Shown one piece after another: positions 33,004 through 42,976 of a stretch of DNA of 64,000 bases; within the stretch, counting starts at the first letter, position 1, and each line of letters begins with the position of its first letter. A program made the translations under genes and the position numbers. The notes beneath the pieces are model-generated. The model had not been told where the DNA came from and searched no databases. It saw only the letters and a list, made by a program, of their open reading frames with translations. The stretch comes from Neoscytalidium dimidiatum. Lineage: Eukaryota > Ascomycota > Dothideomycetes > Botryosphaeriales > Botryosphaeriaceae. Location: assembly GCA_037367355.1 (NCBI GenBank), contig CM074701.1, positions 806,001 to 870,000 of the forward strand, in the 5' to 3' direction.

Positions 33004-34471
33004 TCACCAATCGTAAACCCAGCCAGAATTCTTCTCAAAGAAGTCATTACACGCTTCACGCAGTGCAATATTAGGTCGCAAATCCTCAACTTTAAGGGGT
33101 TCACGGGTTAGAGGATCTGTAGGGCTGCGCTTGAGATGCTCAATAAGCGTTGCTCTCTCGTACGAATGCCCATTTTTCGTTATGACAGCTGCATCTCTAT
33201 TAGCATTCATACATCCCAAGTCCTCATCTGTCATGTAACTTACGATCATGCATAATCTCGAACGTAATATTGTCGATAAGATAGTCAGGCACCTCCCTCT
33301 TTGTCATGTTGTCCGGGTCCGCAATAGCAAAGATTGACCTCAAATCCTCAATCTTCTGCTGCGTCGCCTGTGCTAGCGCATTCCGCTCTTCGACCGCTTC
33401 GACAGCACCCATCTCACCTCTGCTCGCCTTCTCGTTGATCATAAGCTGCTCCTGGTTTGCCGACGCTTCAATTTTATCTTCCAGCTCCGCGAGCAGCGGG
33501 TTCTTCCTCCTTAGCCGCTCCCTTTCCCTACCCTCCCACTTGCTCTTCTTACACTGCAAGACCAGCGCGGAAATTGTCTGCGCATCTCGGGTCGGCGTTT
33601 TTGACTTGATGCATAATTCGTACGCAACCAGAGCAGAAGAGAGCGCTTCGTTCGGATGGTTCAACGCAAGTTGAGATTTCGCTGCAAAGCATCACGGCGC
33701 AATTAGCCAAAAGAAAACGCCTCAAAAAACGCCTCATTTACAGCCTTAACCGCACATCCGCGCCGCAAGAGAAAGACCAGGAAGAGATGCCGATCGAAAT
33801 CCCGGACCGACCTTCACGTCCAATCTGAAACCGCACAGCCGCGCTGCTCGTGCACGTCATTCATGCCACCACCCAGCAGCACCATACGTCACATCCGCAA
33901 CCCGCCGGAGGGAAACGAAGGAAAGGCAGCTCTCAAGCCAACGCATGCACCTACCCAAAAACGTGTACGCCTTCATGTTATCCCTCATCAGCTCTATGCT
34001 CTTCAAGCAATCGTCTATGGCCTCCTGGTAGGCGCCCATCTTCATGCGCGCGTTGGCGCGGTTGGTGAAGATGAGCGGGTTGCTCGGGTTGCGCTGGATG
34101 GCCTGCGTGTACAGCGCCTCGGCATTGATGTAATCGCCGTTCTTGAAATGCTGGTTGCCGCGCTCCTTGAGCTGCTCCGCGATGTGCGCCATCTCGGCGG
34201 ATGCGGCAGCTTCGGCCGCGGCGGAGCTCGACGAGTACGACGGCGAGGAGGCTTTTGCGGCAGGCGGCGAGGCAGGCACACGAGCGAACGATTCGTCGGC
34301 GGCGGAACGCGAGATGGAGTCAGCAGCAACGGCAGCGGTAGCAGAACGAGGACGAGGGGGCGGCGGCGCTGCGGAGTGGTCGGCGGGGGGTTGCGCTCCG
34401 CTGCCGTGCCCGCCGGGGAACCTCAGACGTTTGTATGCTCTCCGAAGCCCGCTGATGGAAGATTCTGGCAT
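33004..34471 (-). CDS. CHIP: CHIP-type co-chaperone E3 ligase (TPR + U-box)
   Basis: Three exons, 33955-34471, 33244-33681 and 33004-33188, join across introns of 273 and 55 bp to give 379 residues. Three TPR repeats run from about residue 97 (AEQLKERGNQHFKNGDYINA; AIQRNPSNPLIFTNRANARM; LAKSQLALNHPNEALSSAL), then a helical linker rich in charged residues, then a C-terminal U-box (IMHDPVITKNGHSYERATL ... NDFFEKNSGWVYDW). In animals CHIP/STUB1 docks Hsp70/Hsp90 C-termini through its TPRs and ubiquitylates clients. Budding yeast lacks an obvious copy. A ~93-residue Ala/Ser/Pro-rich segment precedes the TPRs; an internal Met94 (MAHIAEQL) could be an alternative start giving a normal-sized CHIP. 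Both U-box halves cross a splice joint in frame. Confidence 0.92.
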
Positions 34472-34989
34472 TGTTGGAGATCGGAAGCTACATTTGTCAC
34501 AGCCTCGAATCGGCAAAGGGGCCCTCCCATGGTAGATGGCAGGAGTGAGAGCGTCATGAAGGTCGTTCTGGCATCGGGAAGCCGCGACCCTGAGTTTACC
34601 TTTGATTTTCCAGCGAGCTTTCCCCAGAAGCAGGTTCGCTCTCGAGAGGGTCCAGCGGCCCAACAACGCCCGCCTGTCGGAGACTCGGCAACGCCTTCAC
34701 GTCATCCTGCCTATCCTACCCCAACTGCGTGAAACATCGCCATTAAACAACCATAACTTAATTGCACTCGGAGCACACGGCTTATTGGTAAGATGCAGAC
34801 TGCTGTTCATTCCCACTATTTTTAGTCGCAAGTTATTACGTGCACTCCCTACCCATTTTTTAATCGCGCCATTATTCCTGTTCCGGATAACCAAAGACTC
34901 TTTAGTACAGCAGCACTTGCCAACGCTTTCTCTGCCAAAGCCGCCCAAGTCGCGACATCATTACTCCAAACGTTCAGTCCAATACTGCT
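34472..34989. other. intergenic between CHIP and disordered-protein gene
   Basis: 518 bp carrying the CHIP promoter and the 3' flank of the upstream minus-strand gene. No coding sequence supported. Confidence 0.5.
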
Positions 34990-36972
34990 CTAGTTCTGGA
35001 AAAGCGTGCTTTCAAATCTCCCAAGGCTTGGCGGCGTTCTGTCGAGCCTTCCGTCGTTCGTCTGCTCCACAAATCTCCGCCGTTCCTGGATCTCTGCCAT
35101 GACAGCCATTCGTTCCGCCCTGCCAGAGTTCTCTTGCTCATCCTGCCATGACGGGAGCATCCTAGCGGAGATGGAACGGTACCTGCGAAGTCGTTGCTGC
35201 CCGCCCACAGTATTGCGACGGGATTCCATACCGCCCTCTCCGCCACCGCCGCGAGTCCGGGGTATGTGAGCTGCACTCATACGAGTATTGCGCACCATCT
35301 GAGCCGGGGCGTGACCATGGCCGGAATTGCGGCGCCGAAGAGGTCGCGAGGCTGGAAGCGAGGGCATGGATGTTGCTCCCTGACCGGTACCGGATCCGCG
35401 GCGGCGACCAGTCGTTACACTGCCGGGGTACCGATCGATAAATGTTCCTGGCTGGAGGCTGGGCGGTGAGTACTCAAACGAGGGAAGCAGGTCGAATGAA
35501 TTGGACAACGGAGCATTGGGTATCTCTGCGAAGGTCGGGGCGTTCCGATAACGAGCAGCCCGCCTATGGCGCGGAGACGGACGCTCCGGAGACTCAAAGG
35601 TAGGCATGCGCAATTCTCCAAGCACTGGAGACTGAGATCGAGATGATGCCGCCGCAGCCGAAGACAGCCGGACCGATGGCGCTCGGGGGATTCGCGACCT
35701 CGTTTCCTGCTCTAGCCGCTCAAGAGGTGACGAATCTTGACGGATCAATTCCAACATTGCTGCACTGCTCGTTGGTGAGTTATCTGCAGAGATGGCACCG
35801 CTCGCATGGCGACTACTTGTAGATGGTGCGCTGCATGGTCCGAGAAGCGGACGTAGTAGGTCTGGAGTCGACGTTGTCCTGAGGTGAAGGCCGTAAGATT
35901 GCGAGCAGTTCCGGCTGCTGTGGTCCGAGGTATGGCTAACACTGGGTGAGCGTGACATGTGTCTCACGGGTGAAGTTCTCGTCAGAGCAGGTAATGAATG
36001 ATGTTTCTTTTCCGACCCCGGATGCCCTTGCGTAGACGTGGGCGACGGGAGACGAATAGAGGGAATTGCGTTGTCTGGTGCAGATAAATCTTCCTCCAAG
36101 GCTTCCCTCATGTGCGTCATTCCGAAGGAAGCATCCATGACAGAGTCCCTGGGGTAGCTCTTGACCTCTTGCGCATTGAACCATACTGGCAAACCTCGAT
36201 GCGTTCCGGTTGAAGTAGCTATATATGCCTGAGGCGGAAAACCGGGGCATGGATGATCAGCATCGGCGTGCTTTCCCTCGGTCTCAACTTGCAACAGCGG
36301 ATCTGAGGAGCGAGATTGGTGCAAGGAAAACCTCGGTTGCTTAGCTTTCACTGCCGCGAAACGAGCGCTCGGATCATGGATTCGTGCTGAGGCTGTTGAT
36401 ATCAGAGAAGCATGGAGGCTACCGTCATGACCCTTTTCATGGGATTCTGGCTTGCGTGCTGTGCGCTCTGATGGACCGTCAAGTTGCAACAGTCGACGAC
36501 TAGACGCAGCTACGCCACGGTGATGCTTTTTAGGCGAGGGTGAAGTCTGCTCGAGGACCCGCTGATCGACGTCTTCAAGAGAAATCGGCTTCCCTGCCAG
36601 CTCGGGCTCCGACGTATACGAAATGTCATCTGCCGCGCTCGAATTGCCCAGGTACGAGGAGTAAGACTCTCGCTTTTGCCGTTCAGAGTCCGGAAACGGC
36701 CTCGCAGCAGTCGAGGAAGGCTTCGCTGCGCCGGCCACTGACTCGAGAAATGCACTGAACTGAGCAGCGTGGCTGGTGTCAGCGTGTGTGATTGACTCGT
36801 CGCGCGAGCGCTCAGGACCCCTGCGAAGTCGCGGGCCTGTGCTTGTGGAGCCAGGCTGCTGGCATATGGTGTAGCGGGTGTTTGCTGCAGCTCGCCGCAA
36901 TGTTAGCCGCTTCGATGTCTCGTCGACGTCCTGCGAAGTCAGGCGAATCTCAGTGGCTCGGTAGCGGAGCAT
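34990..36972 (-). CDS. uncharacterised Ser-rich, largely disordered protein
   Basis: An open frame of 660 residues from MLRYRATEIRLTSQDVDE. The frame stays open 28 codons further upstream to 37056, but that part reads like an intron or leader (it contains CTCTCCGACAG, an acceptor-like site), so I prefer the inner ATG. I recognise no domain. The protein is rich in Ser, Pro and Arg, with many short SP/TP and RxxS sites, and reads as intrinsically disordered. The ends are the most ordered: the first ~25 residues and a C-terminal helix (RMAVMAEIQERRRFVEQTN). Regulatory or scaffold roles are typical for such fungal proteins, but nothing here identifies one. Confidence 0.75.
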   Translation of the reverse strand: MLRYRATEIRLTSQDVDETSKRLTLRRAAANTRYTICQQPGSTSTGPRLRRGPERSRDESITHADTSHAAQFSAFLESVAGAAKPSSTAARPFPDSERQKRESYSSYLGNSSAADDISYTSEPELAGKPISLEDVDQRVLEQTSPSPKKHHRGVAASSRRLLQLDGPSERTARKPESHEKGHDGSLHASLISTASARIHDPSARFAAVKAKQPRFSLHQSRSSDPLLQVETEGKHADADHPCPGFPPQAYIATSTGTHRGLPVWFNAQEVKSYPRDSVMDASFGMTHMREALEEDLSAPDNAIPSIRLPSPTSTQGHPGSEKKHHSLPALTRTSPVRHMSRSPSVSHTSDHSSRNCSQSYGLHLRTTSTPDLLRPLLGPCSAPSTSSRHASGAISADNSPTSSAAMLELIRQDSSPLERLEQETRSRIPRAPSVRLSSAAAASSRSQSPVLGELRMPTFESPERPSPRHRRAARYRNAPTFAEIPNAPLSNSFDLLPSFEYSPPSLQPGTFIDRYPGSVTTGRRRGSGTGQGATSMPSLPASRPLRRRNSGHGHAPAQMVRNTRMSAAHIPRTRGGGGEGGMESRRNTVGGQQRLRRYRSISARMLPSWQDEQENSGRAERMAVMAEIQERRRFVEQTNDGRLDRTPPSLGRFESTLFQN

Positions 36973-37851
36973 CTCGAGCAAAGGCCCGGTGGCGGGCTGG
37001 CCAGAAGCTGTCGGAGAGACACAAATCAAGACATGGAATGAGTTCATAAAAAACACAGAGGCACGACCGAAGATTCATAGAGGGAAGGCATGTTGCACAG
37101 AGAGGGAAGTAGGAGGAAACGGAGGCAGCACTTTCTGGCGCGCATTGCCATCGATAATGCTGCAGGCAAGAAGTAACGGTCGACTGACAGAACTGAGCGC
37201 TGTGCCGCAACGGTGCTGCCGCATATTTCACGTCAGTGAGCGGAGAAAGTTAGCGGCTCTGCCTTCCCGCAAACGAACTTTGGGTGTGGCTCGATGCCTC
37301 TTCCTTCCCGAAAAAAGTGCCCGTTGCTGCGGAACATGCCGATCGGCATCCTTTGCGTCGCCAAAGATGGCAGGGCGAGCTCGCGCTGGGAATGAAGTTG
37401 ACAGGATGTCGGGTGCGGAAGGCCAATCAACGGGCCGAGTGCGGATCGCAGCGCACCTGGAGAGGAGCACACCCGATGGCGGCGGGCGGGCGGGAGGCAG
37501 CATCTATATCAAATACTTGCCTGGAGCAGCACAATCCGCCAGGGCTGCGTGGTGTTGTGCCTGCAGAAGGCTGGGGCAGCGGGTGGCATGATGGACGCAG
37601 GAAGGCGCAGCAGGGCGGAGGACTTGCGCGTGCCTTGTTCTGCGCACGCGAGAACGGCGCTCTGGAGCAGCCTATGGGAGCCCAGAGCGGCGGTATCTGG
37701 GACTGCAGTGGAGTGGCGTGTCCGGACGATAGAGGGCCTTGGCCGGCGGTGGTGGTGCAGGTGGCCGGTGGCCGGGCAGCCAGGCGGGCGCAGGCTGGGA
37801 CGTGAGCGTGCGGTCAGCACGGTCGTCAGCAGCTCGCCGCTGGCTGTGACT

Positions 37852-37900
37852 GGACTGCGACTGCGACTGCGACTGCTTCTGCGCCTGCGCCTGCGACAGG
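37852..37900. repeat. CTGCGA-type hexamer repeat
   Basis: About eight imperfect copies of CTGCGA/CTGCGC follow one another (ctgcgactgcgactgcgact...). The patch lies upstream of the kinase gene. Confidence 0.75.
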
Positions 37901-38114
37901 CGTGGGAGGTGGGCCGTGGGCCATTAGTCGGCGGGCCGCGATGCAGCTACCTGGGGCTTGTCGACATTGGCGAGCAGGTAACGGCAGCACGGCAGCTCAG
38001 GCTGGGGCCCGCCGGCGGCAGCAGCAGCGAGCGCTGGGCCGGGCTGCGCTGTGCTGCGCTGTCAGATAGGCGACGGTCGCGACGGCGGATGCACTGGATA
38101 GTCGACATGGGCTC

Positions 38115-38156
38115 GGGTATGGGCATGGGCATGGGCATGGGCATGAGCAGGCATGG
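38115..38156. repeat. GGGCAT hexamer repeat
   Basis: About five near-perfect tandem copies of GGGCAT, degenerating to GAGCAG at the end. Located ~470 bp upstream of the kinase ATG, probably in its leader or promoter. Confidence 0.8.
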
Positions 38157-38621
38157 CAGGGCAGCGCGGTGCTCGAGGCGGAAGAGCACGCCCTTGGGCA
38201 AGGCAGGCGGAGCGGAGCGGTTAATCGGGGCCCAACAGGCGCACGACGCACGCGCATACGTAGGCACGAGTAGGCTGGCAGTCAGGGGGCTGAGGCCTCC
38301 CAAACGACGAGATCGCTCTGGGCACGCCAAGCTTGGCTGCGACAACCTACACCCAGAGCCAGGCACACCGGCTGCAATCCCACACCTCTCTCCGCTGGTC
38401 GCGCCCAGCTCCAACGGCCCGCCTGCTCCCCCCGAGCAGCCCACGCGCCTGGATGTCGCCGCCATTCGAGACGTAGCCACACCACACTCCCAACCGACGC
38501 TGACCCTCCACCCGCTCCACACGCGCCCAGCGCCGTCTCTCCCCAGCCCCGGCTGCCCGCACCTCTCATTGTCCCCGTTCCCGCCCAAGACCACTGCTGC
38601 GACCCCCGACAATCTCCAGCC

Positions 38622-41276
38622 ATGAGCGGCGACATCAGCCTGTCCCAGTCCCTGGGCGGTCTGCGCATCGCCAACCCGGACAATGACAGTACCCCTTCTC
38701 CGCCGCCCGCTCCGCCCGCCGAAGAACCTCCCGCGCCAGCAGACCCGCCGCTCTCCTCCTCCGCCTCGTCCTCGCACACCGTCACCGCCCCGGACGAGCC
38801 AAACGAGCCATCGCACCTCCTCCAGCCCATCCCGACCGAGTCCTCGTCGTCCACCCTCGACTTCAACCCGGGCGCCTTCTCCACAAGCCAGACCTCCCTC
38901 GCCCTCCCTAAGAGCGCAACGCCCCCGGTCCCGGACGACCGCTCGCAGTCCTCCGCGCGCCTAAACCACCGCCTGTCGATGCAGAACCTGCCGTCCGCCC
39001 AAACTCCCGCGACTCAGCTGCCGTCTCAATCCCAATACTCCACGTCCGGCCCCTCGAACCCATCACAACCACCCCGCAACTACCCTCCAAACACCGCGTC
39101 GTCCCGGCCCACTTCGACCCTCTACAACCATCCCAACGCCTCCACTGGCTCCGGCGTTTCCATGCAGGGGTCGTATCGGTACAACGACGTTGGCATGATG
39201 CAGCCTACCGTTCCCGGCATCAGCAGGAGTAGCTCGAGAGCCGCCGCAGCGGCAATGCAGGCAGCGGGACTTCCCACCAGAGAACCCAGCCGGTCGTATC
39301 GGCAGCCGCACCAGCAAATGGCCGGGAATGGCCCTCTTCCACCCCGGCGCAGTTCGCGGAGGAGTCCCATGGGACCTGGCGCCGCGTACGGTCCTGAAGC
39401 ACCCATACCGCAGAGCAGTGAGGAATGGAAGGAAAAGGGTGCAGCTGTTGGCGTCAGGCAAGAAATGGATGCGAATGGACAGCCTGTATCAAGGGTGGTC
39501 AAGAAGGGCGTCAAGGACTTCAACTTCGGGAGAACGCTAGGCGAAGGTTCATACAGTACAGTGCTGGCCGCCACAGATCGACAGACACTACGGGAATACG
39601 CCATCAAGGTCCTGGATAAGCGGCACATCATCAAGGAGAAGAAGGTCAAGTACGTGAATATCGAGAAGGACACCCTGAACCGGTTAACCGAGCACCCGGG
39701 GATTGTTCGGCTCTACTACACGTTTCAAGACGAGAGGTCTTTGTACTTTGTGCTGGATCTGGCTACAGGAGGCGAGCTTTTGGGATTCCTCAAGAAGATT
39801 GGCACGTTTGATGAGGAGTGTGCGAGGTACTACGGTGCACAGATCTTGGACGCCATCGACTACATGCATTCGCGAGGAATCATACACAGGGATCTCAAGC
39901 CTGAGAACGTCCTCCTAGATGACCAGATGCACGTTAAAATCACCGATTTCGGCACTGCCAAGATTCTCAACCCCCAGAAACCAGCCAATGCCGAGGGCAC
40001 CTCTGGGGATCCTCTAGAAGGTGTCGAGAGCGACAGAGCAGAATCCTTCGTCGGCACCGCGGAATACGTCAGCCCTGAGCTTTTGACGGATAAGAACGCG
40101 TGCAAGGCCAGCGATCTGTGGGCGTTCGGATGCATAATATACCAGCTTCTCGCTGGCCGACCGCCGTTCAAGGCCGGTAACGAGTATCAGACGTTTCAGA
40201 AGATCGTCAATCTGGAATATTCATTCCCGGATCAATTTCCGGAGGCTGCTCGAGATCTGGTTGAGAGACTATTAGTACTGGATCCAGCCAAAAGACTGCC
40301 GATTGAGCACATAAAATCTCACCGTTTCTTTGATGGTATCCAGTGGGGACGGGGCTTGTGGAAGCAAAAGGCGCCTAGACTCAAGCCGTACCAGCCTCCA
40401 CCTCCGGGACCGATCAAGTTGAACGGACATGCTAGCTCCCTCCCCCCACACATGGCTGCTCTCAGCTCTTCTCGGCCTGGCCCGTCATCAAGCAACAACC
40501 CACCCAGACCCTCCGCTCGCGTCATCACAGAACTACCACCTCCAAGCCAGCTTGATATTGACTGGTCGCCTGTCCTGACCCGGAATAACGAGCGCATATT
40601 GAAGCTTGGAAACCTCATGGTCACATCTGCTCCGGCACCGCACAGCCCTCATGGAGAATCATCGGAAGCACCGAAGAAATTCTCACGGTTCTTTGGAGGA
40701 AACACCACCAAGAAGCGTCAACGCCTTGTCATGATCACGTCGGCCGCTCGGCTTATCCTCGCCGCTGCTGGCGGTGAAGAGAAGAAGGCCAAGTTGGACT
40801 TATCACTACTTGGTGAAGGAACCGCGTGGAGGAGCTACAAGGATTCGAAGGGCATCACAGCCTGGTGTATTGACACGGTAAGCGTACGGAGCGTTTTGAG
40901 AAACTCCCTAACGAAACTAATTCGAATACAGAAGGACAAGCATCTCATCTTCGAGGATCCCAAGGCGACCCCCAGCGACCCTGAAGGTAGCAAGTACACA
41001 GCGCAGGAGTGGCTCGATGCTTTGGAACAAGCGAAAGACTTTGCGAATTCTCAGAGTATGGCAAGTTCCTATTCTGGCGACTCGGCATTCAACGAACTGA
41101 GCTCAACAATTTCAAGCCCAGCAAGCACTTTAGGTGGCGAATCTGCGCTTGATGGAGTGAATATCCCAACCTCAAGGCATCTCCGCAAGGGCGATCATGA
41201 TGACAGCGGCTCGATCAAAGGCAGAAAGAGATTTAGCAAGCGCCACTCGAAGAACGGTCTAGCGGCCGTCTTCTGA
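38622..41276 (+). CDS. PKH1: PDK1-family AGC kinase (Pkh/Ksg1)
   Basis: Exons 38622-40877 and 40932-41276 give 866 residues after removal of a 54-nt intron. A ~300-residue disordered Ser/Pro-rich N-terminus precedes the kinase domain: GEGSYS loop at 307-312, Lys329 in AIKV, HRDLKPEN with Asp424, DFGTA with Asp442, and AESFVGTAEYVSPE, whose Ser475 matches the PDK1 activation-loop serine. This loop, the YIEK-like NIEKD and the C-terminal PH-like region (ILKLGNLMVTS ... KRQRLVMITSAARLIL) identify the PDK1/Pkh group, which phosphorylates other AGC kinases and acts in sphingolipid, TOR and cell-wall signalling in fungi. The intron (40878-40931) is a multiple of three and contains no stop, so retention would insert 18 residues into the PH-like region. 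The spliced form keeps the domain compact. Confidence 0.95.
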   Translation: MSGDISLSQSLGGLRIANPDNDSTPSPPPAPPAEEPPAPADPPLSSSASSSHTVTAPDEPNEPSHLLQPIPTESSSSTLDFNPGAFSTSQTSLALPKSATPPVPDDRSQSSARLNHRLSMQNLPSAQTPATQLPSQSQYSTSGPSNPSQPPRNYPPNTASSRPTSTLYNHPNASTGSGVSMQGSYRYNDVGMMQPTVPGISRSSSRAAAAAMQAAGLPTREPSRSYRQPHQQMAGNGPLPPRRSSRRSPMGPGAAYGPEAPIPQSSEEWKEKGAAVGVRQEMDANGQPVSRVVKKGVKDFNFGRTLGEGSYSTVLAATDRQTLREYAIKVLDKRHIIKEKKVKYVNIEKDTLNRLTEHPGIVRLYYTFQDERSLYFVLDLATGGELLGFLKKIGTFDEECARYYGAQILDAIDYMHSRGIIHRDLKPENVLLDDQMHVKITDFGTAKILNPQKPANAEGTSGDPLEGVESDRAESFVGTAEYVSPELLTDKNACKASDLWAFGCIIYQLLAGRPPFKAGNEYQTFQKIVNLEYSFPDQFPEAARDLVERLLVLDPAKRLPIEHIKSHRFFDGIQWGRGLWKQKAPRLKPYQPPPPGPIKLNGHASSLPPHMAALSSSRPGPSSSNNPPRPSARVITELPPPSQLDIDWSPVLTRNNERILKLGNLMVTSAPAPHSPHGESSEAPKKFSRFFGGNTTKKRQRLVMITSAARLILAAAGGEEKKAKLDLSLLGEGTAWRSYKDSKGITAWCIDTVSVRSVLRNSLTKLIRIQKDKHLIFEDPKATPSDPEGSKYTAQEWLDALEQAKDFANSQSMASSYSGDSAFNELSSTISSPASTLGGESALDGVNIPTSRHLRKGDHDDSGSIKGRKRFSKRHSKNGLAAVF

Positions 41277-42976
41277 ATGAAGCCACGCATTGTTCACGGC
41301 GAGCCGGCAGAAGTTCATGTTGATCCGTTGCTCATCCAACCGCATTTGTAGCCCCTTCCAGGAACCCCGTCTGGCACATCTTTGGACATTAACTCTAATT
41401 TGCTCTACATCGCGACATGGATCCTGCCACTAACACTCTCGTACCCTTCGTTCCAAACGTTGCAACAGCCGGGGTTGCCTTGCTCATCACCATCTTGGTT
41501 TTCTCACCTTTGTTGTTGTCATGACATACCTCCAACGCAGCGATGTTTTCACACTCACACATCCCCGTAGTGCAACTTTGGTTGTTGTTCCCTATGTCCA
41601 TCTATTCCACTTCTTGTTCCCCAAGTCGCATCTATTATCCACCAAAGCAGCGCACGGCGTTCGAGGCGTTGGAAGTAGTCTCCTGCTCTTCCCTTTCGTT
41701 TGTCTTTACTCTGGGCGATCTCCCTACTGTTCACTTTTTTCTTCTGTTATTACAAAGATGTTCTATGGGAGATTGTTTCCTTATTATTGTTTCTTTTCTT
41801 TGGCTTTTGGGTTGCACGGGAACTGGAATCACTGTGTTTCTTTTTTGTGTTTCTCTTTCCCTACTTTTCTTTTTCCCTTTCCTTTCCCGTTTTCGGGCAT
41901 TTTGAGAGCAAGAAAGAAAGCGTTGATTGCGGACGGCGGATGTTGGTAGTTTGAAAAAAATAGTTTCAAGCACAGGACAAAAAAACGGAAGCGTGTCGAG
42001 CAAGCTATAGCGAGCAAAGCGTTGCTGTTGTCTCTTTGCACTTCCCTGTTCTTCTTTCCATATCTGTTTCTGTGACAGAAACCTTTCTACGGATGGGGCT
42101 AAGCGTCTTCCCTTTTGCTGTTGTCATTTCCCTTGTTTTCGTTTTTCCTCCGGCGGAGTGTTTTAGCATGGGATCGAATCGTGAGAAATTTCCGTTTCTT
42201 AAGCTTCTCTTTTTCCTTTTCTTTTTCATATACTTGGAGGGGAAAAGAAGACTAGCGTTAGATGATATTCCGCGTCTGTGTGTGTTCTTACCTGCTGGGG
42301 AACTTTCTTTCCCCTCATCCCTTTCCTATACTCTGACTGAATATTAGCTATTCATACTTTTTATTACCTCTTCTCCCTTTCTCTCCGGAACAAAATTTAA
42401 ATCTAAACGTGGATGAAAAACTCACATCATGTTTCTATTTTCTTCTGTTCTTCCTTTTTACCCCTGTGAAGATCCTTCCCAATAGACGAGATTGGTTGCT
42501 TGCGTCGTAGGGAGTTGAGGCATGCATCTAGGTGAGATCTACTAAGGACAGATGCATCTGCGTCAGTGCTTCAAGTCTAGATGCCCTTTCGATTCTTTTT
42601 CGTCCGACATATGAGGCTTTGTTTAATAATAACTATAATAATGCGTGAAATAGGTTGAAGTATTCGTGCTGATGTAAGCGTCACTGGTGCCTCTGAGCAT
42701 TTACGTCCAAACGAATGCTTCAACTGCCCATGTGGTGGTCTGACCGTTTCAGTAATCCTGGAAATTACCTTATATAATTGCTCACAACAGCCATAACACA
42801 TCAACTTCAAACAGACACTTGGCTTGGTTAGTGATGATGTGAACAGACAATAATACGATAAAACTGCTCTATCTGGGTATCGTCATCCAAAAAAGGAAGA
42901 GAAGGAGAGCTTGAAAAAGAAAAGAAAAAAAAAAGGGTCGAAAATTGGAGGAGATTGGGAGGTCACAGACAGCTGA
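41277..42976. other. intergenic, pyrimidine-rich tract
   Basis: 1.7 kb between convergent genes (kinase and RNase H-like). From about 41690 to 42450 the plus strand is strongly T/C-rich with many runs of T (for example CCTTTCCTTTCCCGTTTTCG). This probably includes the long kinase 3' untranslated region. Open frames on the plus strand here are low-complexity Phe/Leu/Ser shadows. No gene supported. Confidence 0.55.

Larger units (their letters stand above)
36973..38621. promoter_or_regulatory. divergent upstream region with short tandem repeats
   Basis: A 1.65-kb head-to-head spacer between the disordered-protein gene and the kinase gene. It is GC-rich and contains two hexamer repeat patches, at 37852-37900 and 38115-38156. 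Long frames on both strands here reflect GC bias. The kinase gene likely has a long leader within it. Confidence 0.5.

Noticed and set aside
37947..38816. 289-codon minus-strand frame
   Set aside because: Overlaps the kinase start and the hexamer repeats; low-complexity composition.
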